A stretch of DNA of 64,000 nucleotides from an uncultured Succinivibrionaceae bacterium (GTDB lineage Bacteria; Pseudomonadota; Gammaproteobacteria; Enterobacterales; Succinivibrionaceae), in NCBI GenBank assembly GCA_900539665.1, contig UQCV01000001.1:1-64000 (forward strand), read 5' to 3'. The translations under genes were made by a program, and so were the position numbers. Every line of letters begins with the position of its first letter. Position 1 is the stretch's first letter. Shown piece by piece: positions 54,022 through 63,089 of the stretch. The notes under the pieces were generated by a model, which saw only the letters and a list, made by a program, of their open reading frames with translations, searched no databases and was not told the origin of the DNA.

Positions 54022-54045
54022 GGTCGAAGCTAGATGTTTGGATGA

Positions 54046-54079
54046 GATAAAAAAAGCGAACAAAAATTTTTGTTCGCTT
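54046..54079 (-). terminator. Terminator of hslO on the minus strand
   Basis: A 13-bp perfect inverted repeat AAGCGAACAAAAA (54054-54066) / TTTTTGTTCGCTT (54067-54079). The adjacent A-run at 54049-54055 supplies a T-tract on the minus strand, 57 bases after the hslO stop. Confidence 0.75.
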
Positions 54080-54135
54080 AGGTTAGATTAAATTTACTTT
54101 TTATGCGCCTGGTCTACGTTTTTGGCGCTAACAGA

Positions 54136-55047
54136 CTAATTGTTTTCTTGCGTGTGGCTTTTGGCTTCACGAAGAATTTCAAGTAACTCTTCTTGGTTAT
54201 AAGTGTACTTTTTACCACAACAATGGCATTCAATTTCAGCACTACCAGGGCCTGAAATAATTTCTGAAATTTCATTTGGATTTAAATGAGATAACATTTC
54301 ATGGAAATGCTCTCTTGAACACATGCATTTAAAGCAGATTGGTTCATTTGGGAAGATGTTAACTGAATCTTGGTTAAATAAACGATAAATTACATCTTGA
54401 GAATCAAGAGTTAAAACTTCCGCAGCGGTTAAAGTATCGGCTAGGGTAGTGCAGTGGTTGAAATCTTCAGCTTGCTTTTTATGGTTATCGGATGGTAATA
54501 CTTGGAGCAACATACCGCCAGCCACGGCTTTTTCAATATCGGCAAATATGTATATCTTAGTGTCAATCTGCATTGATTGGTGGTAATACTCTTCAATGCA
54601 TTCGGCGATGGTGGGTTTGTCTAGAGCAATAATGCCTTGATATTGTTGTCCCTCATCGGGAATTACCGTTACGGACATAATGGCATTCTCGCCAACAATT
54701 TCCTTGAGGGTAGTGCCACTCAATCCTTCTTCAAATGAAGCTAAACCGCGGGTTTCATTTAAATGGTTGCTATTTACGTAAGCGTAGTGCAAAGCTCCTT
54801 GGCCTCTAATTTGTAGCATGATGCTACCTTGAAGTTTTAAAGTAGAGGTAATGAGACAAATTGCGGTTTGCATTTTGGCAAGTAAAGTCTTGATGCAGTC
54901 AGGATAGTTATGACCTTCTATCAGCGCAGCATATGACTTTTGTAATTGAACTACTTCGCCTCTAATGGCGTAATCATTAAAAATAAAGCGTTGAATTGAA
55001 TCAAAGCTTTCTGGGGTAGCATTTGGTTCGTTGTTTAAGTTATCCAT
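54136..55047 (-). CDS. hslO: Redox-regulated chaperone Hsp33
   Basis: Hsp33 is activated by oxidation and unfolding to bind aggregating proteins. The 303-residue protein has the N-terminal start IQRFIFNDYAIRGEVVQLQK and substrate region. The C-terminal redox switch has CMC in CFKCMCSREH and CHCC in IECHCCGKKY, matching the CxC...CxxC zinc site. It is downstream of hslR on the same strand, with 72 bases between, the E. coli order. Confidence 0.94.
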   Translation of the reverse strand: MDNLNNEPNATPESFDSIQRFIFNDYAIRGEVVQLQKSYAALIEGHNYPDCIKTLLAKMQTAICLITSTLKLQGSIMLQIRGQGALHYAYVNSNHLNETRGLASFEEGLSGTTLKEIVGENAIMSVTVIPDEGQQYQGIIALDKPTIAECIEEYYHQSMQIDTKIYIFADIEKAVAGGMLLQVLPSDNHKKQAEDFNHCTTLADTLTAAEVLTLDSQDVIYRLFNQDSVNIFPNEPICFKCMCSREHFHEMLSHLNPNEISEIISGPGSAEIECHCCGKKYTYNQEELLEILREAKSHTQENN

Positions 55048-55119
55048 GAGTTTTGTTCCTTAAAAGTGGTCATTGGGCTGGCCGGCTTTGGAAGCTGGCG
55101 CAATTAGACAGAGCGAAAT

Positions 55120-55536
55120 TTACATTTCATGATTACTTTCTCTTAATCCATGTTTAAGGCTCAGTAATTCGCGTCGTTGTTTCTTATCTGGTTTGTCCTT
55201 AGGATGTGGGGCGTAAAGTAACTGCATTTTTGAAGCTAAGGCTAGCTTCTCTCTATGTTCACGACTAGCATCGGTTTCGGTATACAATTTGCGTGCTTCT
55301 TCAGCACTACGTCTAGTATCAGAAATACCACACACTACTACTTCAATTTGATTATAACCCTGCCATAATTGGATACGAGCATTTATTTCGACAATTCTAC
55401 TAGGTTTTGATCGAGTGCCATTATAGTGAACCTTGCCCCCTTCAATCATAGAACGAGCAATAGATCTAGTCTTATAGAACCGAGCTGCCCATAGCCACTT
55501 ATCTAAGCGGACCTCATTTTCCGAATTTGGGCTCAT
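55120..55536 (-). CDS. hslR: Ribosome-associated heat shock protein Hsp15
   Basis: Hsp15 binds free 50S subunits carrying nascent chains. The 138-residue protein (E. coli 133) has an S4 RNA-binding domain, VRLDKWLWAARFYKTRSIAR (about 9-28) and KVHYNGTRSKPSRIV, followed by a basic tail. The start at 55536 follows AGGATA; the longer frame to 55587 crosses the palindrome at 55561 and has no site. Likely co-transcribed with hslO. Confidence 0.93.
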   Translation of the reverse strand: MSPNSENEVRLDKWLWAARFYKTRSIARSMIEGGKVHYNGTRSKPSRIVEINARIQLWQGYNQIEVVVCGISDTRRSAEEARKLYTETDASREHREKLALASKMQLLYAPHPKDKPDKKQRRELLSLKHGLRESNHEM

Positions 55537-55560
55537 AAAGTATCCTGTATTCCGTTTTTT

Positions 55561-55587
55561 TTGCCATATTTTTGGTAAATATGGCAA
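55561..55587. promoter_or_regulatory. Perfect palindrome between hslR and gspC
   Basis: TTGCCATATTT (55561-55571) / AAATATGGCAA (55577-55587) is an 11-bp perfect inverted repeat with a 5-base centre in the divergent hslR/gspC promoter region. Neither side has a T-tract in the right direction for a terminator, so an operator for a dimeric regulator is possible. Confidence 0.4.
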
Positions 55588-55704
55588 AATATGATCTGAT
55601 TATTGTTAAAAAAATGTTTTATAGGGCAAAATTAGTATATTGAAAGTTTGGTTATATAACTAATCTGCCGTTTACCTCTATTTTTAGAGAGGATTATATC
55701 ATAT

Positions 55705-56664
55705 ATGAGTTTTATAAATTCGGCCCTGTCTAGGATTAACAAGCTAGGAAGTAGCAGCCCGAAAGTGGAACCAGAACTAACAGAAGAAGCGTTAGCGGAG
55801 CTTAATGAAAAACGCATGCAAAGAATGCGTAAGCTCAGTGTATTTTTGTTTTATGTTCTAGGTTTTGGTTTAAGCTATCAAACAGCTATTTTTTTGTGGA
55901 ATTTAGTACCGGCTGTGCGAGTAGAGCTTCCTGGTTTAAATAAGGATGAATTAGCTCAAATTCAGCAACCGGTGCAAGAAAAATTGCTTAGCAGTATGCA
56001 CATCTTTGGCGAAGTTGGTGAAATTGGAGCAGAAAATAATACTCCGACAGTTAAGGGGTCGACTCCGGGACAAGTGGTACGTAGCAAACTTAATGTGAAG
56101 ATTAATGGTATTTCTGCTGCTACCGACGGCCGTGGGGCGGTAACTCTTGTTTATAACGGCAAGGAAGAAACCTATGGGGTAGGGGACAAAATTGGTTCCG
56201 CTACCATCAAAGAAATTAAGCCGAATTCTATTATTGTGGATAATGTTGGACGCCAAGAAGAAATTATTTTTCTTGAAGATGATGGTCCAGTATCGCGTTA
56301 CGAGGATGAAAAAGAATCTAACAACGATACAAGTAATGATTCGAAGTTAACTAAACAAGAAATTCAAAATGTTAGGACAGAACTTTTGAGCAATCCAGGC
56401 AATTTGCTCAAATACATCAACATTAAACCTGCAACTCGAGATGGCAGGGTTATAGGTTATGAACTTAATCCAGGCAGTGATAGTCGGTTATTTATTAACT
56501 CTGGGTTAAAAAGTGGTGATATCGCGGTTGAAATCAATGGTAAGGATTTGACTAATAACGCGCAAGCAATGCAAGTTATGGGCGAATTACAAAACATGAC
56601 CGAAGTATCCATAGTAATAGATCGCAACGGTTCTCGTGAATCAATAAATCTTGACTTGAAGTAA
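55705..56664 (+). CDS. gspC: Type II secretion protein GspC
   Basis: GspC is a bitopic inner-membrane protein joining the platform to the secretin. The 319-residue protein has a cytoplasmic start, one membrane helix (about 45-66), an HR domain (about 125-195) with INGISAATDGRGAVTLVYNG and a C-terminal PDZ-like domain (about 225-319), with LFINSGLKSGDIAVEINGKD. AGAGGATT precedes the ATG. It opens the gsp operon, and gspD begins 9 bases after it. Confidence 0.92.
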   Translation: MSFINSALSRINKLGSSSPKVEPELTEEALAELNEKRMQRMRKLSVFLFYVLGFGLSYQTAIFLWNLVPAVRVELPGLNKDELAQIQQPVQEKLLSSMHIFGEVGEIGAENNTPTVKGSTPGQVVRSKLNVKINGISAATDGRGAVTLVYNGKEETYGVGDKIGSATIKEIKPNSIIVDNVGRQEEIIFLEDDGPVSRYEDEKESNNDTSNDSKLTKQEIQNVRTELLSNPGNLLKYINIKPATRDGRVIGYELNPGSDSRLFINSGLKSGDIAVEINGKDLTNNAQAMQVMGELQNMTEVSIVIDRNGSRESINLDLK

Positions 56665-56673
56665 GTGTGACAT

Positions 56674-58698
56674 ATGAAGAATAGAAATTTATTGCGTAGT
56701 ATTTTTGGGGTGATGGTTTTTTCCCTCATGGTATTGCTTCCAATTGAAGGAAGTGCAACTGCAGAGTATTCCGCGAGCTTCAAGGGCACGGATATTACTG
56801 AGTTCATCAACACCGTAGGGAAAAACTTAAACAAAAACTTCATTATTGATCCTGCAGTTCGTGGCAAGGTTAATGTAAGAAGCTATGATTTATTAACAGA
56901 AGAACAGTATTACCAATTCTTTTTGAGCGTACTTGAAGTTTATGGTTTTGCGGTAGTTCCTGCGGGCGATAATGTTTATAAAGTTGTTCGTTCTGCGGTT
57001 GCCAAGACTTCAGGGGTACCGCTTGATGACGAAGCGGCGGTTGGTGATGAAATGATCACTCGCGTGATTCCGGTGAAAAACGTAAGTGTGCGTGAACTTG
57101 CTCCATTATTGCGTGGTTTGATTGATAATCAAGGTGCCGGCAACGTAGTGCACTATGAACCATCTAATGTGCTACTTATTACTGGTAGAGCCAATGTGGT
57201 TAATCGTTTGGTCGAAATTGTTGGTCGTGTAGACAAAGCTGGTAACCAAGACGTTGAAATTATTAAGCTTGAACACGCTTCAGCGGCTGAAGCTGTCCGT
57301 GTAGCTTTAAGTATTCTTAAAGACGAAAAGGGTGGTAACGCAGCTTCAAGTTTACTTACTCCAAAATTGGTCGCTGATGAACGCACTAACTCAGTAATTA
57401 TTTCAGGTGAACCTAGAGCACGTGAACGTGCGGTAAAATTGGTGAGAATGCTTGATAAAGAACAGGCTCAGTCAGGCAACACTAAGGTGTTCTATTTGCG
57501 TTATGCTAAGGCTGCTAACGTCCTTGAAACATTAACTGGTGTAAGTAAGTCTTTGACTAACTCAGAAGGTGCTTCTAATGGCAGCCAAGGCAACCAGAAA
57601 AAGATCAATATTTACGCTAATGAAGACACCAACTCCATTATCGTTAATGCCGAACCATCTTTAATGAAAGAGCTTGAAACTATCATTCGTAAACTTGATA
57701 TCCGTCGCGCTCAGGTTTTAGTTGAGGCCATCATTGTTGAAATTACTGATGAAACTAACGCTAGCTTAGGTATTCAATGGGGCGGGACTGCTGGCAATAG
57801 ATTAGCAACTGTGGTTCAAGATCCATCTAGTAGCACCATTTCTAATATCTTAGCTAATGTTACTGACGGTAATGTAAATCCGGGTAGTTTAGCTACTGCG
57901 GTATCAGGCCCAAGCCTTGGTTTTTATAAGGGTAATTGGTTTGGTCTTATAAATGCGGTTCAAGTTGATGCACGTAATGACGTGCTTTCTACTCCAAGTA
58001 TTATCACTCTTGATAATCAAGAAGCCGAATTTAATATTGGGCAAGAAGTTCCGGTAAAGACTGGGACTCAAACTAGCACTGATTCTACTAGCCGTTATGA
58101 CACTATTGAACGTAAGACTGTAGGTACCAAGCTTAAGTTTGTGCCACAGATTAACGAAGGTGATAGCGTGTTATTGACTTTGGAACAAGAAGTTTCAAGT
58201 GTTGATTCTTCTAGTAAGAACAACGAAAACGGCGAAACATTTAACGTGCGTACTATTAAAAACTCAGTCCTAGTAAAGAGTGGGGAAACTGTAGTTTTAG
58301 GTGGTCTTATGGATCATAAGACCGTTGAAAACGTTAGTAAGGTTCCACTTCTTGGTGATATTCCTCTAATTGGTGAATTATTTAAACAAACCACCAGTTC
58401 AAGTGTGAAACGTAATCTTATGGTTTTCTTACGCCCTGTAATTTTGCGTGACGATATAGCCTACGCTAATATCTCAAATGCTAAGTACTCTATGTTCCGT
58501 GAAGAACAGCTACAGCGTAATAAGCGTGGGATTAGATTACTTCCAGTAAGACTATCAACTCCATTGTTACCTGAACTCAACAGTACCTTGGTTATTAGTC
58601 CTCGCGCTGTTCAGGTTGTTTCATCCTCGGAAGAAGAATTACAACAGGCTTCAGAAGAAGGTGGTTTGTCTTATTATGATGCTTCTGCATCTCATTAA
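56674..58698 (+). CDS. gspD: Type II secretion outer-membrane secretin GspD
   Basis: GspD forms the secretion channel in the outer membrane. The 674-residue protein has a signal peptide (about 1-30), N0 domain (ASFKGTDITEFINTVGKNLN), three KH-like N1-N3 repeats (about 120-350) and the secretin barrel (about 350-600) with VPLLGDIPLIGELFKQ and SVLVKSGETVVLGGLMDHKT. The last 70 residues form the S-domain-like tail. In other bacteria the tail binds the pilotin GspS, which is not seen here. Confidence 0.95.
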   Translation: MKNRNLLRSIFGVMVFSLMVLLPIEGSATAEYSASFKGTDITEFINTVGKNLNKNFIIDPAVRGKVNVRSYDLLTEEQYYQFFLSVLEVYGFAVVPAGDNVYKVVRSAVAKTSGVPLDDEAAVGDEMITRVIPVKNVSVRELAPLLRGLIDNQGAGNVVHYEPSNVLLITGRANVVNRLVEIVGRVDKAGNQDVEIIKLEHASAAEAVRVALSILKDEKGGNAASSLLTPKLVADERTNSVIISGEPRARERAVKLVRMLDKEQAQSGNTKVFYLRYAKAANVLETLTGVSKSLTNSEGASNGSQGNQKKINIYANEDTNSIIVNAEPSLMKELETIIRKLDIRRAQVLVEAIIVEITDETNASLGIQWGGTAGNRLATVVQDPSSSTISNILANVTDGNVNPGSLATAVSGPSLGFYKGNWFGLINAVQVDARNDVLSTPSIITLDNQEAEFNIGQEVPVKTGTQTSTDSTSRYDTIERKTVGTKLKFVPQINEGDSVLLTLEQEVSSVDSSSKNNENGETFNVRTIKNSVLVKSGETVVLGGLMDHKTVENVSKVPLLGDIPLIGELFKQTTSSSVKRNLMVFLRPVILRDDIAYANISNAKYSMFREEQLQRNKRGIRLLPVRLSTPLLPELNSTLVISPRAVQVVSSSEEELQQASEEGGLSYYDASASH

Positions 58699-58715
58699 GA
58701 AAGAGGCTTAGAATA

Positions 58716-60272
58716 ATGGCAGAAGAAACTAGTAGCCAGCTACCTGATATGGGCGGGCTTACAGTCGAAGAAGTTGCTGAAAACGAGGCCACGCTACAAG
58801 AAAAACCACTTGAAGAACGTATCAAGTTACCATATGCCTTTGCTCGTGACTTTGGGGTGGTAATGAGACTTGTGGATAATAAAGTTGAAGCCTGCTTTAA
58901 AGAAGCACCAGCGTTGTCTACAGTGCTTGAGATTCAGCGTCTTATTAGTACTCAATTTGCGCCAGTGAAATTGACAGAAGAAGAATTTGATAATTTACTT
59001 TCAGATACTTATCAAAATGATTCTTCGGAAGCTCAACGTATCGCAAGCAATATGGGGGATGACGTTGAAGATTTAAGTTTAGCAGATGAACTTAATAAGG
59101 CGGATTTGCTAGATAATAGTGAAAACTCGCCGATGGTCCGCTTTATCAATGCAATGTTAGCTCAAGCAGTTAAAGAAGAAGCCTCAGATATTCACGTTGA
59201 ACCTTATGAAAACAAATTAGTTATCAGATTCCGCGTGGATGGTGTTTTGCATGAAAATATCGTCTTAGAGCGTAAATTTACCCCTTATTTGATTTCTCGT
59301 ATTAAGGTTATGTCCAAAATGGACATTTCTGAAAAACGTATTCCGCAAGATGGACGTATTTCTCTTATCGTTGGCGGTAAACAAGTCGACGTGCGTGTTT
59401 CCACTATACCGACAAGTTATAGTGAACGTATTGTAATGCGTATTCTTGATAAGAATAGTGTTCGCTTGAATCTTAGAGAACTTGGTTTAACCCCGGCAAT
59501 CAGTAACGAGATTGAAAAACTCATTAGAATGCCACACGGTATTATCTTGGTTACAGGGCCAACCGGTTCGGGTAAATCTACTACTTTGTATGCGGCCATT
59601 TCAGATATCAACAGTAAAGAGCGTAATATTCTGACTGTAGAAGACCCGGTTGAATATGATCTAGAAGGGATTGGACAAACTCCGGTAAATCCTAAGGTTG
59701 ATATGACCTTTGCTCGAGCTTTGCGTGCCATCTTGCGTCAAGACCCTGATGTGGTAATGATCGGGGAAATTCGTGACCACGAAACTGCCGAAATTGCGGT
59801 GCAGGCTTCTTTAACTGGTCACTTAGTGCTTTCTACTTTACACACCAACACAGCAGTTGGGGCTATAACTCGTCTTAAAGATATGGGCATTGAACCGTTC
59901 TTGCTGTCAACTTCTTTACTTGCTGTTTTAGCTCAGCGTTTGGTGCGTACTTTGTGTAAAAATTGTCGTGAAGAATCGGTTACCACACCGCATGAAATGG
60001 AATTGATGGGGTTAACAGAACCACGTCGTATTTATCGTGCTTGCGGTTGTTCAGAATGTAACAACACTGGCTATCGTGGCCGTTGTGGGATTCATGAACT
60101 TGTTGAAGTTAATGACGATGTCCGCCTTGCTATTCATGGACCAGATGGGGAATTGGGGATTGAAAAGGTGGTTAGACCTTACACTCCAACCATACGCCAG
60201 GATGGCTTTTCTAAAGTTTTAGCAGGCATGACGACTGTTGAAGAAGTTATGCGCGTAACAAGCGGAGAATAA
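58716..60272 (+). CDS. gspE: Type II secretion ATPase GspE
   Basis: GspE is the cytoplasmic hexameric motor that drives pseudopilus assembly. The 518-residue protein has an N1/N2 region binding GspL, Walker A GPTGSGKSTTLY (about 281-292), Asp box and Walker B QDPDVVMIGEIRD, His box and cysteine pairs LCKNC and CGCSECN of the zinc domain. It is homologous to MshE in the same window but lacks the c-di-GMP motif pair. It lies 4 bases from gspF. Confidence 0.95.
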   Translation: MAEETSSQLPDMGGLTVEEVAENEATLQEKPLEERIKLPYAFARDFGVVMRLVDNKVEACFKEAPALSTVLEIQRLISTQFAPVKLTEEEFDNLLSDTYQNDSSEAQRIASNMGDDVEDLSLADELNKADLLDNSENSPMVRFINAMLAQAVKEEASDIHVEPYENKLVIRFRVDGVLHENIVLERKFTPYLISRIKVMSKMDISEKRIPQDGRISLIVGGKQVDVRVSTIPTSYSERIVMRILDKNSVRLNLRELGLTPAISNEIEKLIRMPHGIILVTGPTGSGKSTTLYAAISDINSKERNILTVEDPVEYDLEGIGQTPVNPKVDMTFARALRAILRQDPDVVMIGEIRDHETAEIAVQASLTGHLVLSTLHTNTAVGAITRLKDMGIEPFLLSTSLLAVLAQRLVRTLCKNCREESVTTPHEMELMGLTEPRRIYRACGCSECNNTGYRGRCGIHELVEVNDDVRLAIHGPDGELGIEKVVRPYTPTIRQDGFSKVLAGMTTVEEVMRVTSGE

Positions 60273-60275
60273 TTT

Positions 60276-61517
60276 ATGCCAGCCTATAAATATACTGCTT
60301 TAAATGATAAAGGACGTCAGGTCAAAGGGGTGCTTGAGGCTGAAAATCCTAAATCGTTACGTGCTATTTTAAAGGAACGTAAGCTTGTTCCTGTGGAAAT
60401 TACAGAATCGCAAGAAGCGGTTACCGACAATAAAGATAGTGGCTTTCAGCCATGGTGGCGCCGGTTGTTTAGACCGACCATGAGTGCGTCATCTCTTACC
60501 TTAGTGACAAGACAGCTGGCAACTTTGGTTTCATCTTCAATGCCGATTGAAGAATCACTTCGCGCGGTAGCACAGCAATGTGAAAACCCTAAACACGGGG
60601 CGATTATTTCAGCTGTGCGGACTAAGGTTTGTGAAGGTCTATCTTTAGCGGAAGCGATGAAAAAATTTCCGGGTGTATTTGACGACCTCTATGTGTCAAT
60701 GGTAGCTGCCGGTGAAAAGTCAGGACATTTAGATGATGTCTTATTGCGCCTAGCAGATTACACCGAAAGCAAACAAGAATTAAAAGCCAAAATTACTCAA
60801 GCTCTGATCTACCCAATTATGCTTACTTTAGTAGCTGTAGCGGTTATCGGTTTATTGCTTTCTTCTGTGGTGCCAAAGGTAGTTGAACAGTTCGTGCATA
60901 TGAAATCGACCTTGCCAACAAGTACTGTAATCTTGATTTCTTTATCTGATTTTGTCAAAGAATATGGGATCTTGATTGTTTTGTTTTTTGGGGTGGTAAT
61001 TACGGGTTTTTCTATGTTAATGCGCCACAAAAGCTTTAAGTATCGGGTACACGGTATTATTTTGCAGTTACCCGTAATTGGTAAGGTTAGTCGTTCCCTT
61101 AACACTTCGCGTTATGCACAAACCTTAAGTATTCTTCATGCTAGTGCGGTACCTCTTATTGAAGGGATGCACATTGCTTCTGATACTCTTACTAATGTAG
61201 TGGCTCGTGAAAGATTGCAAGCTGCGGCAGAAAGTGTGCGTGAAGGTCGCGGTCTTTCTCGTTCTTTAGCTGACACCAAAATATTTTCACCGATGATGCT
61301 ACATATGGTTTCATCAGGGGAAAAAAGTGGTGAATTAGAAAACATGCTAGGTCGAGCAGCGCTAAACCAAAGCAACGAATTTAAACGCAACGTGCAGATG
61401 GCTTTGTCGGTGTTTGAACCGTTACTTATCGTCTCAATGGCAGGCATCGTTTTATTTATTGTTATTTCAATCCTGCAACCATTGATGCAGATGAATTCTA
61501 TGGTGAGTGGTCGTTAG
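60276..61517 (+). CDS. gspF: Type II secretion inner-membrane protein GspF
   Basis: GspF is the rotating platform protein, homologous to MshG. The 413-residue protein starts MPAYKYTALNDKGRQVKGVL and has two GspF domains (LVTRQLATLVSSSMPIEESL near 76 and SRYAQTLSILHASAVPLIEG near 278) and three membrane helices (about 172-195, 228-250, 384-405). Confidence 0.94.
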   Translation: MPAYKYTALNDKGRQVKGVLEAENPKSLRAILKERKLVPVEITESQEAVTDNKDSGFQPWWRRLFRPTMSASSLTLVTRQLATLVSSSMPIEESLRAVAQQCENPKHGAIISAVRTKVCEGLSLAEAMKKFPGVFDDLYVSMVAAGEKSGHLDDVLLRLADYTESKQELKAKITQALIYPIMLTLVAVAVIGLLLSSVVPKVVEQFVHMKSTLPTSTVILISLSDFVKEYGILIVLFFGVVITGFSMLMRHKSFKYRVHGIILQLPVIGKVSRSLNTSRYAQTLSILHASAVPLIEGMHIASDTLTNVVARERLQAAAESVREGRGLSRSLADTKIFSPMMLHMVSSGEKSGELENMLGRAALNQSNEFKRNVQMALSVFEPLLIVSMAGIVLFIVISILQPLMQMNSMVSGR

Positions 61518-61548
61518 ACTGTTCAAAGTATATAACAGAGGAGTTTAT

Positions 61549-61998
61549 ATGAAAAAGAATCGCGGTTTTACCCTCTTAGAAATCATGGTGGTAATCGTAA
61601 TTTTAGGTCTACTTGCTGGCTTGGTTGTGCCAAATGTTATGGGTAGTGCTGATCAGGCTAAGGTGCAAAAAGTTGTAACCGACATTACTCAGTTAGAAAC
61701 AGCGCTTAAGCAATATAAGCTTGATGTAGGTCGTTATCCGACTACAACTCAAGGTTTAAAAGCTTTGGTTGAAAAACCAACTGAAGCTCCTATTCCAAAA
61801 AAGTACCGTACTGATGGTTATGTAGAAAGATTAACTCAGGATCCATGGCAGATGGATTACTACTACAAGATGCCTGGTGATCACGGTAAGCTTGATTTGT
61901 TCAGTGCAGGTCCAGATGGTGAACCTAACACTTGTGATGATATTGGTAATTGGAACATGGATAACCCTCCAACCGAAGATACCTGTGCTAACAATTAA
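61549..61998 (+). CDS. gspG: Type II secretion major pseudopilin GspG
   Basis: GspG polymerises into the pseudopilus that pushes substrates out. The 149-residue prepilin has leader MKKNRG before FTLLEIMVVIVILGLLAGL, with Glu at +5, and the family's calcium-loop region with DLFSAGPDGEPNTCDDIGNW near the end. The start follows AGAGGAG; an ATG at 61507 inside gspF was rejected. A hairpin follows the gene and may set its expression above that of the minor pseudopilins. Confidence 0.95.
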   Translation: MKKNRGFTLLEIMVVIVILGLLAGLVVPNVMGSADQAKVQKVVTDITQLETALKQYKLDVGRYPTTTQGLKALVEKPTEAPIPKKYRTDGYVERLTQDPWQMDYYYKMPGDHGKLDLFSAGPDGEPNTCDDIGNWNMDNPPTEDTCANN

Positions 61999-62010
61999 TA
62001 ATATAAATCT

Positions 62011-62032
62011 AAAGCAGGCTCCGGCCTGCTTT
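62011..62032 (+). terminator. Hairpin between gspG and gspH, attenuator-like
   Basis: An 8-bp stem AAAGCAGG (62011-62018) / CCTGCTTT (62025-62032) with loop CTCCGG, 12 bases after the gspG stop. It has only three T after the stem and so probably protects gspG mRNA or attenuates rather than fully terminates. Confidence 0.55.
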
Positions 62033-62069
62033 AGCTGTGGTTATAAGTCACGTTCTTTAGGGCGTAAGT

Positions 62070-62701
62070 ATGCGAGAAACCGCGGTTTTACTTTGATTGA
62101 AATTTTGTTGGTGGTCTTTATTATGGGACTATCAGCATCCTTAGTGTCTTTGTCTTTGCCTCCGTCTCCTACGCTTGAGGGAGACGCAAATGAGCAAGCA
62201 GAGAGACTAATGTTTATTATGCAGGAAATTTCAGATCGTGCTTCGATGGAAGGTCGGGTTATTGGTCTTAGATTAGAACCAGACGGTTATACTTTTTTAA
62301 AAAGAGTACGTTCCCCTGCCAAAACAGTTAAATCCTCATCTCTTGAAACTGAGTTAAGAAAAACTTATTGGGATGAGATGGTCTGGACTGAATATACATA
62401 CGAAGAATTGGCGACATCTAAAAAATTTGGTGAAGAAATAACTGTTTCTTTGGAAGTAGGTGGCCTGTCGATTGAAGAACATAAAGATGATTCTTTAGAT
62501 GCAGTAGATTTTGATCGAGACCGGCATAATGCTAATGCGCAATTGATGCCCCAAATTCTTTTTTATCCTACGGGCGAAGTAACTCCGTTTAGGATTTTAT
62601 TTAAGACTGATGGCAAATACGATAAGAATGCCCCAGTAATGCTAATTGGATCTGAATTAGGTAATTTTCATCTTTTTGATCCAGAGAAAGATAAACTTTA
62701 G
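62070..62701 (+). CDS. gspH: Type II secretion minor pseudopilin GspH (start needs one-base frameshift)
   Basis: The body is a clear minor pseudopilin: RGFTLIEILLVVFIMGLSAS, with Glu at +5 and a globular domain of about 170 residues, GspH size. As given, its frame has no good start after gspG: only a GTG at 61985 inside gspG, with no ribosome site. ATG at 62070 has AGGG 7 bases upstream but is one base out of frame. Adding one A in the AAA at 62077-62079 would give MRENRG-FTLIE, an ideal leader, and a 210-residue protein. Either an indel or sequence error or an unusual start is likely. It ends at the gspI start region. Confidence 0.7.
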
Positions 62702-62715
62702 TGAGTGGAGGCAAT

Positions 62716-63084
62716 ATGCGTAAGCACAGAGGTATGACTCTTATCGAAGTATTGATCGCACTCAGTGTCTTTGCGATTTCTGGTTCGGCTGTGATCTATT
62801 CAGTCATGAATGCTATGAATGGCATCATGGGGTTAGAAGAAAGTTTTAAATCTGAATTAGTAGCCAAAAACGTATTGACTGAACTAAAGCTTGAGCACAA
62901 ATGGCCTTCTCCTAGTTGGGTTACTAACAAGACAGAACAAGCGGGACGGGTTTGGTACTATAGATATCGTGGTCAGTTGACTCAAGATGCCGATTTTAGA
63001 GCTATTGAAGTTGAAGTTTTTGCCGATTCTCATGTGACAACTTCCACCCCGGTAGCCATTCTTAAAACATATGTAAGCAGGTGA
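62716..63084 (+). CDS. gspI: Type II secretion minor pseudopilin GspI
   Basis: This 122-residue prepilin has leader MRKHRG before MTLIEVLIALSVFAISGSA. Met instead of Phe at +1 is usual for GspI. It forms the pseudopilus tip with GspJ and GspK. The start at 62716 has GGAGG just upstream; the GTG at 62701 overlaps the gspH stop. The end overlaps the gspJ frame. Confidence 0.9.
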   Translation: MRKHRGMTLIEVLIALSVFAISGSAVIYSVMNAMNGIMGLEESFKSELVAKNVLTELKLEHKWPSPSWVTNKTEQAGRVWYYRYRGQLTQDADFRAIEVEVFADSHVTTSTPVAILKTYVSR

Positions 63085-63089
63085 TCATG

